64,000 nt of DNA from UBA7803 sp036381275 (GCA_036381275.1 DASVDC010000143.1:1-64000), one strand, 5' to 3'. Counted from the stretch's first letter, positions 27,301 through 35,046 are shown. Made by a program: numbers and translations. The notes: a model not told the origin generated them from the letters alone.

Positions 27301-27480
27301 ACCACGGTGGACGCGTCGTACACCTACTCGTTCCAGCAGCTCGATCTGTCGCTGACGGCCGGCGCGATGAACCTGTTCGACCGTGAGCCGCCGACGGCGA
27401 GCGGATTCAACTCCTACAACCCGACGCTGCACGACCCGCGCGGCCGGATGTGGTACTTCCGGCTGCGCTACCAGCTCTAG
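24340..27480 (+). CDS. TonB-dependent receptor 2
   Basis: A 1046-residue outer-membrane receptor closely related to its upstream neighbour along the whole length. Plug blocks such as EQSVGGAGAANINIRNLGLS and barrel blocks such as FSLxVDYFDYDYDNIIIPEDY are nearly identical. It has a signal peptide ending VVQAEDA, EEIIVTG as TonB box-like segment, and a C-terminus WYFRLRYQL (Leu instead of Phe at the end). The EF-hand-like DVDGDGVVEPGE loop is kept. Differences gather in surface-loop regions (for example about residues 245-300), as expected for tandem duplicates that diverged in ligand. The acyl-CoA dehydrogenase gene follows after 79 nt without a visible terminator. Confidence 0.92.
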   Translation: MRLKHLLGPALAAGCLTSTAVVQAEDAPIEEIIVTGSYLKRAPEDAPSPIRVLGREELEAKGRPQLADLVTTLPSIIGSENQSAQEQSVGGAGAANINIRNLGLSSTLVLLEGKRMNQGTSTSNQGEHFVDINRLPFIMVDNIEILKDGASAIYGSDAVAGVANFKLRTDFEGFEIQAIYQDAFKGREVDFDDTGLPEIYREPIENISKDEHSDMDLGVIWGFGNDNTHFVIGGNYFERDGLDSADRERAFATGFEEVETPSPFSFPQDMFAARQLAPGVLIPSTMMINDSSCVALAYYRTKNSGLCSGTADLMSRDIFSEEQRLQLLGTWTHQLNDRVEAYGHFGMSENNIVINQGPSLPLTSQIQFSPDNPGVQFEVFNGLANAIALGDDVANRLVPLPFPVISFIPGDTLDITDPAAVLAGMGPVTFNGLARGALANLQNAMGVPADVDGDGVVEPGEIFKKRQDSEIDRETRLFMIGLRGDINDSWSFDASYSFSSEDSETTFNDTVNERIEDALNGFFGPNCDRGTVDNPTEPGDSSKGCFWFNPFGSSILFPDTVWTDGNGRQHRLGNDPAYVDALFGEGVVFAESELTVLDAVVTTQSLFGWELPGGGVGFAFGAQYRDEERRAGGNELASDPSFPFGFTGPVIPYSAKQDVYAVFAELALPLTDDFEAQLALRYEDYGGDTGDTLDPKLALRWQALESLALRASVGTSFRGPSISQKFGRGTGLQFIAPPDEEVHDVRPGATFGSGVFGRLPTFGNPELEPEESTNFNIGVIWTPIDEFTLSLDYFDYDYDNIIIPEDYIGLANDCQIAWDEADRPPSILPGGAINPDYLAVEPCNFRDLDSDPGTPDILLDPVGNALNVQRTYVNGTNLTASGLDLLSRYVLGTDFGTFGITLDASWFIEYEIQQAVTPFDRRLAPGQTIDMVGLNYTVLVGRPLPEYKASLMFDWSWNQHYASIITNYSDSLTETRAEPEPLHVASHTTVDASYTYSFQQLDLSLTAGAMNLFDREPPTASGFNSYNPTLHDPRGRMWYFRLRYQL

Positions 27481-27559
27481 TCGCGCCGCCTCGCGCTCGG
27501 CAATCGCCCCGCCGGTCTGCTAGATTGGTCCGCCAATCGGCAGACCGGCGGAGGATCGC

Positions 27560-28711
27560 GTGGCAGTCGACGCGAACGAAATACGCAACTCGGTACGTCA
27601 GCTCTGCGCCCGCTACGGCGAGGACTACTGGCTGCGGCTCGACCGCGAGCGCGGCTATCCCACCGAGTTCGTCCGGGAGCTCACGGAGGCGGGCTTCCTG
27701 ACCGTGCTGATCCCCGAGGAGTACGGCGGAGCCGGGCTGGGGGTGAAGGAAGCGGCGGTGGTGATGGAGGAAGTCTGCCGCTCCGGTGCCCACGCCGGCG
27801 CCTGTCATGCGCAGATGTACGTGATGGGCTCGGTGCTGCGCCACGGCAGCGAGGAGCAGAAGCGCCGCTACCTGCCGGCGATCGCGAGGGGGGAGCTGCG
27901 CCTGCAGAGCTTCGGCGTCACCGAGCCGACCACCGGCACCGACACCACGAGCCTGAAGACCACCGCGCGGCGTGACGGCGACGTCTACCGTGTGAACGGC
28001 CAGAAGGTCTGGATCAGCCGCATCGAGCACAGCGATCTGATGGTGCTGCTCGCGCGTACCACGCCGCGGGATCAGGTGCGGAAGAAGACCGAAGGCCTGT
28101 CGGCGTTCCTGGTCGATGTGCGCGAGTCGGTCGGCAAGGGCCTCACGATCCGGCCGATCGAGTCGATGATCAACCACCACTCGTGCGAGCTGTTCTTCGA
28201 CGACCTGGCGGTGCCGGCGGAGAACCTGCTCGGCGCGGAGGGTGAGGGTTTCAAGGTGATCCTCGACGGCATGAACGCCGAGCGCATCCTGATCGCGGCC
28301 GAGTGCGTCGGCGACGGCCGCTACTTCATCGACAAGGCGACCGCGTACGCGAAGGAGCGGGTGGTGTTCGGCCGGCCGATCGGCCAGAACCAGGGCGTGC
28401 AGTTCCCGATCGCGCGCTGTTACGCCGAGATCGAAGCGGCATCGCTGATGGTCGAGCGCGCCGCGGGGCTGTTCGACGCCGGGGAGCCCTGCGGCGCGGA
28501 AGCGAACATGGCGAAGATGCTCGCGTCGGAGGCGTCCTGGCGCGCCGGCGACGTCTGCATGCAGACCCACGGCGGCTTCGCGTTCGCGAAGGAGTACCAC
28601 ATCGAGCGCAAGTTCCGCGAGACGCGCCTGTACCAGATCGCACCGATCTCGACCAACCTGATCCTCAGCTACATCGGCGAGCACGTGCTCGGCATGCCGC
28701 GCTCGTTCTAG
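27560..28711 (+). CDS. acyl-CoA dehydrogenase family protein
   Basis: A 383-residue flavoenzyme that introduces a 2,3-double bond into an acyl-CoA. IPEEYGGAGLG, FGVTEPTTGTDTTSLKT (FAD/substrate contact), FGRPIGQNQGVQFPIA and MQTHGGFAFAKEYHIER are family motifs. The usual C-terminal catalytic Glu (IYEGT) is replaced by LYQIA, while Glu241 in GMNAERILIA sits where isovaleryl-CoA dehydrogenase carries its base. This suggests a branched or bulky acyl-CoA substrate. GTG at 27560 has GGAGG five nt upstream. MaoC dehydratase follows after 15 nt. Confidence 0.9.
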   Translation: MAVDANEIRNSVRQLCARYGEDYWLRLDRERGYPTEFVRELTEAGFLTVLIPEEYGGAGLGVKEAAVVMEEVCRSGAHAGACHAQMYVMGSVLRHGSEEQKRRYLPAIARGELRLQSFGVTEPTTGTDTTSLKTTARRDGDVYRVNGQKVWISRIEHSDLMVLLARTTPRDQVRKKTEGLSAFLVDVRESVGKGLTIRPIESMINHHSCELFFDDLAVPAENLLGAEGEGFKVILDGMNAERILIAAECVGDGRYFIDKATAYAKERVVFGRPIGQNQGVQFPIARCYAEIEAASLMVERAAGLFDAGEPCGAEANMAKMLASEASWRAGDVCMQTHGGFAFAKEYHIERKFRETRLYQIAPISTNLILSYIGEHVLGMPRSF

Positions 28712-28726
28712 ATCGGAAGGAGAGCC

Positions 28727-29245
28727 ATGGTCGCAGAAGCCAAACCCGTCGGTGAGCGTCGCTACCGGGAGTCGTACGGGCGTTACCTCGAAGACTTCGA
28801 CATCGGCGACGTCTACGAGCACCGTCCGGGCCGTACGATCACCGAGTCGGACAACACCTGGTTCACGCTGCTGACGATGAATCAGCACCCGCTGCACTTC
28901 GACCGCGAATACGCGGCGAAGAGCGAGTTCGGCCGGGTGCTGGTGAACTCGTGCCTGACGCTGTCCATCGTCACCGGCATGTCCGTGTCGGACGTGAGCC
29001 AGAAGACCATCGCGAACCTCGGCTGGAACGACGTGCGCCTCACCGGCCCCGTCTTCGTCGGCGATACGCTCTATGCGGAGTCCGAGGTGATCGACGTGCG
29101 CGAGTCGCGCTCGCGGCCGACCCAGGGTATCGTGACGATCCGTACCCGCGGGCTGAAGCAGGACGGCAGCGAAGTGATCAGCTTCCAGCGCGCGATGCTG
29201 ATCCCGAAGCGGGGTCACGCGGTGGACGACCTGATCGATTATTGA
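28727..29245 (+). CDS. MaoC family dehydratase
   Basis: A 172-residue hot-dog fold protein. DFDIGDVYEHRPGRTITESDN, MNQHPLHFDREYA (hydratase motif with catalytic His) and FGRVLVNSCLTLSIVTG match MaoC-like enoyl-CoA hydratases, and mesaconyl-CoA hydratase relatives in particular. GLKQDGSEVISFQRAMLIPKR is the usual C-terminal strand. Following an acyl-CoA dehydrogenase by 15 nt, it probably hydrates the enoyl-CoA made by it. GGAAGGAG lies before the ATG. Confidence 0.9.
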   Translation: MVAEAKPVGERRYRESYGRYLEDFDIGDVYEHRPGRTITESDNTWFTLLTMNQHPLHFDREYAAKSEFGRVLVNSCLTLSIVTGMSVSDVSQKTIANLGWNDVRLTGPVFVGDTLYAESEVIDVRESRSRPTQGIVTIRTRGLKQDGSEVISFQRAMLIPKRGHAVDDLIDY

Positions 29246-29276
29246 GCGGCGATCGGCCGGTCAGCGGAGAGAACGA

Positions 29277-30053
29277 TTGAGCTACGACGCGACCGCGGAG
29301 CTCTACGACGCGGCGTTCGCCTGGGAGAGCGATCCCGGTGTGATTCTGCCGCTCAATGAGCGGCTCGGGCGGCCGCGGCGCGTCCTGGAGGTCGCCTGCG
29401 GCCCGGCCCGGATGCTCACGACGCTGGTCGCGGAAGGCGCGTTCGGCATCGGCATCGACATCTCGCCGCGGATGGTGTCGCTCGCCGGGCGTCGGCTCGC
29501 TGCCGTCCGGCCCGGCGGCTTCGAGCTGATCCAGGGCGACATGCGCGACTTCGCGCTGGATGTCCCGGCCGACGGCGCGTTCTGCGCGGTGGGCTCGTTC
29601 GGCCATCTGGCCACCGTCGAGGATGCACAGCGGCATCTCGCCGCGATGCGCACGGCGCTCGCGTCCGGCGCGGTCTACGCGATCCAGGTGCGGCTGCAGC
29701 CGGTGCGCGACACCGACGCGCGCGGCCCGAACGAGCACAGCACCTGGGAGTTCGAATTCGACGGCGAGCGGCTCAGCTACGCCTGGTTCGGCCGCGGCAT
29801 CGAAGCACGCACCGCGCGGGAAGTTCAGGTCTCGCGCATCGAGTGGCTGACTGGCCCGCGCGCCGGGGAGGTCGTCGAGACCGACCACGACATGCACATC
29901 TGGGACTGGCCGTCGTGGCGCGATCTGCTCTCATCCGGCGGATTCCGTCAGGTCGCGGCACTCGATCCGGAGCAGGGCTTCGCCGAGGTTCCGCTCGGCG
30001 AGGCACTCTACGAGCACCCGGTCGCGTGGCAGCTGATCAGCGCACAGGCGTGA
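29277..30053 (+). CDS. class I SAM-dependent methyltransferase
   Basis: A 258-residue methyltransferase with VLEVACGPARMLTTL (motif I), GIDISPRMVSLAGRR (strand 2) and QGDMRDF (strand 3 acid region). The second half (WEFEFDGERLSYAWF, EVVETDHDMHIWDW) is a substrate lid that I cannot assign. TTG at 29277 is the start, with GGAGAG six nt upstream. It is the last plus-strand gene of the island and ends 17 nt inside a short minus-strand reading frame. Confidence 0.8.
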   Translation: MSYDATAELYDAAFAWESDPGVILPLNERLGRPRRVLEVACGPARMLTTLVAEGAFGIGIDISPRMVSLAGRRLAAVRPGGFELIQGDMRDFALDVPADGAFCAVGSFGHLATVEDAQRHLAAMRTALASGAVYAIQVRLQPVRDTDARGPNEHSTWEFEFDGERLSYAWFGRGIEARTAREVQVSRIEWLTGPRAGEVVETDHDMHIWDWPSWRDLLSSGGFRQVAALDPEQGFAEVPLGEALYEHPVAWQLISAQA

Positions 30054-30108
30054 GGAGCTCGAAACGGTAACGGGTGATGACGTCCGCCAGGTCGATCGCG
30101 GTGCTCAT
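30037..30108 (-). other. 23-codon reading frame at the convergence point, probable gene remnant
   Basis: ATG at 30108 overlaps the stop of the NTF2-like gene as ATGA, the same junction used throughout this operon. It reads 23 codons, including LADVITRYRFELLTP, and then stops inside the 3' end of the converging methyltransferase. RYRFELL resembles the end of cytochrome P450 proteins, but this is a weak likeness. Either a larger gene was truncated here or the frame is chance. Confidence 0.3.
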
Positions 30109-30602
30109 TGCGGAAGCCTCGCCGGGTCCGGCGGCTGCGACGCGGGCCAGTCGACGTTGTGCTCGCGCATGATCCGGTTGATGCGCTCGTCCCATCGCTC
30201 CTTGCCGAACGCCTCGTAGGTCTGGAACGGGTTGCAGTACTCGCGCATCCGGAACGCCCGTCCGTCCCGGGTGGTGATCTTCGAGAAGTAGCGCTGCTCG
30301 TAGCGGCCGCCGTAGATGGTCGGGCCGCCGCCGGTCGACTCGATGATCACCGTGTCGGGCTCGGCGGTCGGGTAGGCGGCGATCAGTTGGGTGGAGAACT
30401 CGGGCACGACCTCGAGCAGGTATTCCATGAATCGGCCGACCGCCTCGCGGCCGACCATGTAGATGGGCGTCTCGAAGGTCGGCCCTTCCCAGATCGCATC
30501 CTCGTGCAGCGCTTCGAGCCAGATCGCGCGCTGCTCTTCGAGCGTGGTGCGCTTGCCGCCGAACGCGGCATCGAGGCCGCGGCGCTTCGGGGTCTCGCTC
30601 AT
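30105..30602 (-). CDS. nuclear transport factor 2-like protein (PhzA/PhzB type)
   Basis: A 165-residue single-domain protein with the alpha+beta NTF2/SnoaL fold. IWEGPTFETPIYMVGREAV, RFMEYLLEVVPEFSTQ and GGRYEQRYFSKITTRDGRAF(R) are typical of the PhzA/PhzB group, which act in condensation or isomerisation steps of secondary-metabolite pathways. The ATG at 30602 overlaps the stop of the FAD oxidoreductase as ATGA. A role in the island's pathway as a cyclase, isomerase or dehydratase is inferred from context only. Confidence 0.82.
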   Translation of the reverse strand: MSETPKRRGLDAAFGGKRTTLEEQRAIWLEALHEDAIWEGPTFETPIYMVGREAVGRFMEYLLEVVPEFSTQLIAAYPTAEPDTVIIESTGGGPTIYGGRYEQRYFSKITTRDGRAFRMREYCNPFQTYEAFGKERWDERINRIMREHNVDWPASQPPDPARLPQ

Positions 30603-32113
30603 GCCGCCCTCTCCGTACGTTCGCCGTAGCCGACGCGCTCGAGCATCTCGGCGCGGCTCGGGCCGCGCACGATCCGGGCGCTCGCGTTGCGTGCCCGGCC
30701 GCGCAGCATGTACGCGAAGATGATCGTCCGGGTCCACCGGTCCTCGAGGAACGCGCCGGGCTTCTCCAGCAGGTTCATCGTGCGCATCATCCCGCGCATC
30801 ACGCGCAGGTTGTAGCGCCCGGCCGCGGCCAGCGCATCGCCGAACGCGAGGCCGAAGCGCTTCTTGAACGTGTCCGCTTCGTCGAGCAGCCGCCCCTCCA
30901 GTGCCGCCTTCGCGCGGCGGATGCCGTTCTTGTCCTCGGTCAGGCTGGTCTGGAAGATCGGCCGCAGCTCCGCCTCGGTGCGCTCGTCGAATACGAGCGC
31001 GCGCTCGACCGGGTCGCGGCTCGCCGTCAGCACGTCCGCGAGCATGTGAGCGTGCAGGATGCTGGTGCTGCAGCCGCGCCCGTAAAGCGGATTGGTCCTG
31101 AGCGCCGCGTCGCCCACGGCGAAGAAGTTGCGCGCGAGCGGCTTGCCGTCCTCGACGTAGTGACGCCAGACTGCGCGGATGTCGCCGATCCCGAACGACG
31201 GCGTCGTCGGGGTCGACGCACCGGGTCGGACCCACGGCTCGAGCCCCGGAATGCTGCGGCAGACGGTGTCGAACTTGTCGCCGTCCTTGATCGCTTCGCG
31301 CAGCTCGACCTCGTCGTTGTGCAGACAGACGATGATCGCGAAGTGGCCGTTGTCGCCGGGGAACACGCCGAACTTGATGTAGCCGAGGTCACCGGCGGAG
31401 CGGTCCTTGCTGCCGCGCGGCGGCTCCTGAACGCCGGGGTTCAGGCGGTAGTGCCGGGTGTAGTAGACGATCTCGGCGTCCTCGTTTTCCTCACGCACCG
31501 GCAGTCCGAGCTCTGCGAACCACTGCGGGAACTTCGAGGTGCGGCCGCTGGCATCCACGACCACGTCGGCGAGCATCTCTTCCCCGTGCTCGGCGGCGGC
31601 GTCCCGGCGCAGCTTCACGCCCTTCACGACCAGGTCGTCCTTCGTGCCTTCCGTGACGAGGCCTTCGATGGTCACGTGGTTCAGGATGCGGATGTTGTTC
31701 ATCCGGCCGACGTAACGGCGCAGCACCGTCTCGATGGTTGCGCGCCGGCACAGCAGCACCCAGAGCCGCTCGTCGCCCGGCTCGGGCTTGTACTTCGGTG
31801 CGAGCTCGGGCGAGAGCATGTCCTTGAAATCGAGGCGCCGGGCGCCGGCGGCGTAGAAGTCCTCCAGCAGGTCCGGGTAGTTGTCCTGGAGCAGGTTGCA
31901 CATCAATCCGAGGAAGGCGTGCGGATGGCGGAACTGCGCGGCCCCGCGCCGCGGCCAATCGAAGAACGCCTTGTCCGCGTCGCCCTCGGGCGGCGGCGTG
32001 TCCCGCTCCAGCACCGTGACCTGAAATCCGCGTTTCGCCAGCGCCAGCGCCGTGCACATGCCGGCAATGCCGCAGCCGACCACCAGAACGTTTTCGTTGT
32101 TGGAAGTGTTCAT
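30599..32113 (-). CDS. FAD-dependent oxidoreductase / monooxygenase-like protein
   Basis: A 504-residue flavoprotein. The Rossmann motif VLVVGCGIAGMCTALALAKR with acid end (LERD) opens the protein, and FFAVGDAALRTNPLYGRGCS is the second FAD-binding GD motif. VVDASGRTSKFPQW matches the DG-type motif of the aromatic hydroxylase and geranylgeranyl-reductase-like group. The ATG at 32113 overlaps the upstream stop as ATGA, which argues against a start at 32185. No covalent-flavin or halogenase K-W-x-W-x-I-P signature is seen, so oxygenation or dehydrogenation of an unknown substrate is proposed. Confidence 0.85.
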   Translation of the reverse strand: MNTSNNENVLVVGCGIAGMCTALALAKRGFQVTVLERDTPPPEGDADKAFFDWPRRGAAQFRHPHAFLGLMCNLLQDNYPDLLEDFYAAGARRLDFKDMLSPELAPKYKPEPGDERLWVLLCRRATIETVLRRYVGRMNNIRILNHVTIEGLVTEGTKDDLVVKGVKLRRDAAAEHGEEMLADVVVDASGRTSKFPQWFAELGLPVREENEDAEIVYYTRHYRLNPGVQEPPRGSKDRSAGDLGYIKFGVFPGDNGHFAIIVCLHNDEVELREAIKDGDKFDTVCRSIPGLEPWVRPGASTPTTPSFGIGDIRAVWRHYVEDGKPLARNFFAVGDAALRTNPLYGRGCSTSILHAHMLADVLTASRDPVERALVFDERTEAELRPIFQTSLTEDKNGIRRAKAALEGRLLDEADTFKKRFGLAFGDALAAAGRYNLRVMRGMMRTMNLLEKPGAFLEDRWTRTIIFAYMLRGRARNASARIVRGPSRAEMLERVGYGERTERAA

Positions 32114-33069
32114 CGGGGCGTCGTCATTTCGAGAAACGTGAGTATCGCCTTGTTCACCGCCTCCGGCGCTTCCTGCTGTGTCCAATGGCCCGCGCCGGGG
32201 ATCAGCTCGTTGATGCGCAGATCCGGTACCCGCTCCGGCATTTTCTGCAGCGCATCCGCTGCCATGAGGATCACGCCGTCACGGTCGCCGGCGACGAACA
32301 TCGCCGGCTGACGGATCGTCTCAGGCGCGCCGGCGGTCAGCTCCCAGGTCAGGTCGTGGTTGCGGTAGTAGTTGAGCGGGCCGCGGAAGCCGGAACGCTC
32401 GAACTCGCCGACGTAGAACGCGAGGTCCTCTTCGCTGAGCCAGTCCGGCAGCTTCTCCGGATACGGCAGGCTCGACAGCAGATCGTCGTCCGGCTTCTTC
32501 GGAGTGAAGCTCGCCGGGCCGGCCTGGCCGGAGCCCATCACCAGGAACTTGCGCAGCGCCGTGTGCACGTCGCGCTCGAACTCCGCTTCTGCGACGCCGG
32601 GCTCCTGGAAATAGAGCTGATAGAAGAACTGACCCTTGAAGGCTTCGCGCATCGCCGCGAGCGGCGGTACCGGCGAGCGCGGCATGAACGGCACCGACAG
32701 CGCGCCGACGGCGGTCACCTTGTCGGGGTGGTGCAGCGCGGTGCCCCACGCGGTAGGCGCGCCCCAGTCGTGGCCGATCACTACCGCGGTTTCGTAACCG
32801 AGCGCGGGGATCAGCCCGATCACGTCGTTCATCACCTCGACCTGGTTGTAGGCCTCGATGGCCTCGGGCTTGTCGCTCTTGCCGTAGCCGCGCATGTCGA
32901 GCGCCACCGCGTGGTAGCCCGCGTCGGCGAGGGGCGCGAGCTGGTGGCGCCACGAATACCAGGACTCGGGGAAACCGTGCAGCAGCAGCACGAGCGGGCC
33001 GTCGCCCTGCTCGACGATGTTGAGCTCGATGCCGTTGGTCGCGATACGGCGTTCGGTGCGCTGGCTCAT
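32110..33069 (-). CDS. alpha/beta hydrolase, epoxide hydrolase-like
   Basis: A 319-residue hydrolase. The oxyanion segment HGFPESWYSWRHQL, the strand-4 loop DMRGYGKSDKP and the nucleophile elbow GHDWGAPTAW place it in the epoxide hydrolase / haloalkane dehalogenase-like group with Asp as nucleophile. AGDRDGVI and GAGHWTQQEAP carry the acid and His. Tyr residues in the cap (FYQLYFQEPG, LNYYRNHDLTWE) fit an epoxide hydrolase. The ATG at 33069 overlaps the amidohydrolase stop by 4 nt. An epoxide made by the neighbouring FAD enzyme is an attractive but untested substrate. Confidence 0.87.
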   Translation of the reverse strand: MSQRTERRIATNGIELNIVEQGDGPLVLLLHGFPESWYSWRHQLAPLADAGYHAVALDMRGYGKSDKPEAIEAYNQVEVMNDVIGLIPALGYETAVVIGHDWGAPTAWGTALHHPDKVTAVGALSVPFMPRSPVPPLAAMREAFKGQFFYQLYFQEPGVAEAEFERDVHTALRKFLVMGSGQAGPASFTPKKPDDDLLSSLPYPEKLPDWLSEEDLAFYVGEFERSGFRGPLNYYRNHDLTWELTAGAPETIRQPAMFVAGDRDGVILMAADALQKMPERVPDLRINELIPGAGHWTQQEAPEAVNKAILTFLEMTTPR

Positions 33070-34742
33070 ACCGCCCCCCGGCCCGGCAGGATCGCACCGC
33101 TCGCGCCGGCCGCGTAGCCGGATGCCTGACTCCACGCGACCGCGCCGCCGACGATCACCGTGTCGACCCCGCGGGAGTCGCGCACGTAGCGGCTGCCGTC
33201 ACCGGGCACGTCGCGGACGTAGTACTCCTCGCCGCGGTCGATGGTGTCCGGGTCGAAGATCGTGATGTCGGCCACGTAACCCTTCTTCAGCAGCCCCCGC
33301 TCGGGGATGCCCCAGATGCTGGCGGTGTCGCTGGTGAGCTTCTTGACCGCGGCCTCGAGACCGATCATCCGGCGCTCGCGCACGAAACGGCTGAACAGGT
33401 AGCCGGTGTCGCCGTAGGTGGAGAAGGACAGGATGTGCGCGCCGCCGTCGCTCGCGCCGATGTGCACGCGCGGGTGGTCGAGCAGCGCGCCGACCCGGGC
33501 GTCGTCGTTGTGACCCATGTCCGCGGCGAGGAAGTGCGCGTCGAGGTCTTCCTCGAGGGACAGGTCGATCATCACGTCGAGCGCGGTGCTGCCGCGCAAC
33601 TCGGCGATCTCCGCCAGCGTCTTACCCACCAGCGGCTGATTGGCCGCCGAGTTGACCTGACGCAGCCGCAGGATCGACCAGAGCGGATCCATGGTCCGCG
33701 CTTCGGCGACGAGCTGCTCGCGCTGCGCCGGATCGCGGAACGCGGCGACGATCTCGTCGTGGCTGCCGAAGCGCATGATCCGGTACCAGCTCGGCAGGCG
33801 GATGAACAAGAGGCTCGGTACCGCGAAGCTGAAGCTGATGTCGATCGGGCGGGTCTGCACCTGCGGCCAGACCCGCGCGCCGCGCGCGAACTGCTCGTCC
33901 ACCCGAGCCATCACGCGGTCCACCGCCGCGCCGTTCTCGGCGTTCACGAACAGCGGCGAGAAAGTGGTCGGAATCGAGTGTCGGAGCGACAGCTCGGCGA
34001 GCTGGTCGATGCGCGCGATGGTCAGGTCGGGATCGTAGAACTCCGGTACGATCTGCAGCATCCGGCCGTATTCGCCGAGCACCTCGGCGAGCGCATCGAG
34101 CTCACGCACGTCCGCGTAGCGGCTCGGCACCGGCTGCAGGGTCTCGTCCATGTCGACGAAGCTGGTGGAGACGCCGACCGCGCCCGCGTCCAGGCACTCG
34201 CGCAGGAGCTGCTGCATCTGGGCGATCTCGGCGTCCGTCGCGACCCGCTCGGTGGCCGCCTGGTCCATCACCCACAGGCGCAGCGCGCTGTGCCCGACCA
34301 GCGGCGCGACGTTGATCGCGAGGCCCTTCGAGATCCGGGTCAGGTACTCGTCGAACGTTTCCCAGTTCCACTCGACGCCCTGTTCGAACGCCTTGTACGG
34401 CATCTCCTCGATCTGGTTGAACATGCCGACCAGGCGCATCCGGTGCTTCGCCTTGAGCGGCGCGAGCGACAGCGAGCAGTTGCCCGGGACGATGGTGGTG
34501 ACGCCGTGCGCCAGCGCCGGCTTCGCGTAGCCGTCCCAGAGCAGCTGCGCGTCGAAGTGCGTGTGCGGGTCGATGAAGCCGGGCGCGACCACCTTGCCGC
34601 CGGCATCGATCACCCGGCGAGCCGGTTCGTTCACGTGGCCGAGCTTGACGATCCGGCCGTCGGCGATGCCGATGTCGGCGTTGAACGCGGGCAGGCCGGA
34701 GCCGTCCACCACGCGGCCGTTTCGAATGACGAGGTCCAGCAT
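33066..34742 (-). CDS. amidohydrolase, N-acyl-D-amino-acid deacylase family
   Basis: A 558-residue amidohydrolase. IRNGRVVDGSGLPAFNADIGI and GKVVAPGFIDPHTHFDAQLLWD carry the H-x-H metal site. GVTTIVPGNCSLSLAP has the Cys typical of D-aminoacylases, VGHSALR the next His, and GASDGGAHILSF the metal Asp. TSDTASIWGIPERGLLKKGYVADITIFDP closes the barrel. Family members cleave N-acyl-D-amino acids, dihydropyrimidine-like rings or related amides; the substrate here is unknown. GGAGAGAGGAGAACG precedes the ATG. Three 12-bp repeats lie 25-60 nt upstream. Confidence 0.9.
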   Translation of the reverse strand: MLDLVIRNGRVVDGSGLPAFNADIGIADGRIVKLGHVNEPARRVIDAGGKVVAPGFIDPHTHFDAQLLWDGYAKPALAHGVTTIVPGNCSLSLAPLKAKHRMRLVGMFNQIEEMPYKAFEQGVEWNWETFDEYLTRISKGLAINVAPLVGHSALRLWVMDQAATERVATDAEIAQMQQLLRECLDAGAVGVSTSFVDMDETLQPVPSRYADVRELDALAEVLGEYGRMLQIVPEFYDPDLTIARIDQLAELSLRHSIPTTFSPLFVNAENGAAVDRVMARVDEQFARGARVWPQVQTRPIDISFSFAVPSLLFIRLPSWYRIMRFGSHDEIVAAFRDPAQREQLVAEARTMDPLWSILRLRQVNSAANQPLVGKTLAEIAELRGSTALDVMIDLSLEEDLDAHFLAADMGHNDDARVGALLDHPRVHIGASDGGAHILSFSTYGDTGYLFSRFVRERRMIGLEAAVKKLTSDTASIWGIPERGLLKKGYVADITIFDPDTIDRGEEYYVRDVPGDGSRYVRDSRGVDTVIVGGAVAWSQASGYAAGASGAILPGRGAV

Positions 34743-34766
34743 CGTTCGTTCTCCTCTCTCCCGGTA

Positions 34767-34802
34767 CTCAATTGGAATCTCAATTGGAATCTCAATTGGA
34801 AT
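34767..34802. repeat. three perfect tandem 12-bp repeats
   Basis: CTCAATTGGAAT is present three times without a gap. Each unit contains the palindrome CAATTG. The array lies between the 84-residue gene and the amidohydrolase gene and also forms the last codons and stop of the former. Its AT content contrasts with the surroundings. Confidence 0.9.
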
Positions 34803-35046
34803 AAGGTCTCAGGTTCGAAAATCGGTTCCAGGATACTGCCAGCGCGTCGCGGACCTTGTCCCAGCCGTGGCCGAGCAGATCGTCCGCGCGGCTCGCGTTG
34901 CACGACTCGAGCAGCGCACGGGCAGCGATCTCGTCCAGCGTGACCTGGGACGTGCCGCCGTTGCCGTGGGTCAGCGTCACCACCAGCTCCGCCTCGCCGT
35001 CGTGCGCGGCGGCGACCCGGACGTGGCTGATCACGGCACCGCTCAT
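34792..35046 (-). CDS. small hypothetical protein of the TetR-led operon
   Basis: An 84-residue soluble protein: VISHVRVAAAHDGEAELVVT forms beta strands, VTLDEIAARALLESC a helix, and DLLGHGWDKVRDALAVSWNR a second helix. I do not recognise a named family. It starts on ATG overlapping the previous stop as ATGA, which supports translation. It ends in the 12-bp repeat array before the amidohydrolase gene. Its presence between regulator and enzymes suggests a pathway accessory role; no function is proposed. Confidence 0.65.
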   Translation of the reverse strand: MSGAVISHVRVAAAHDGEAELVVTLTHGNGGTSQVTLDEIAARALLESCNASRADDLLGHGWDKVRDALAVSWNRFSNLRPYSN

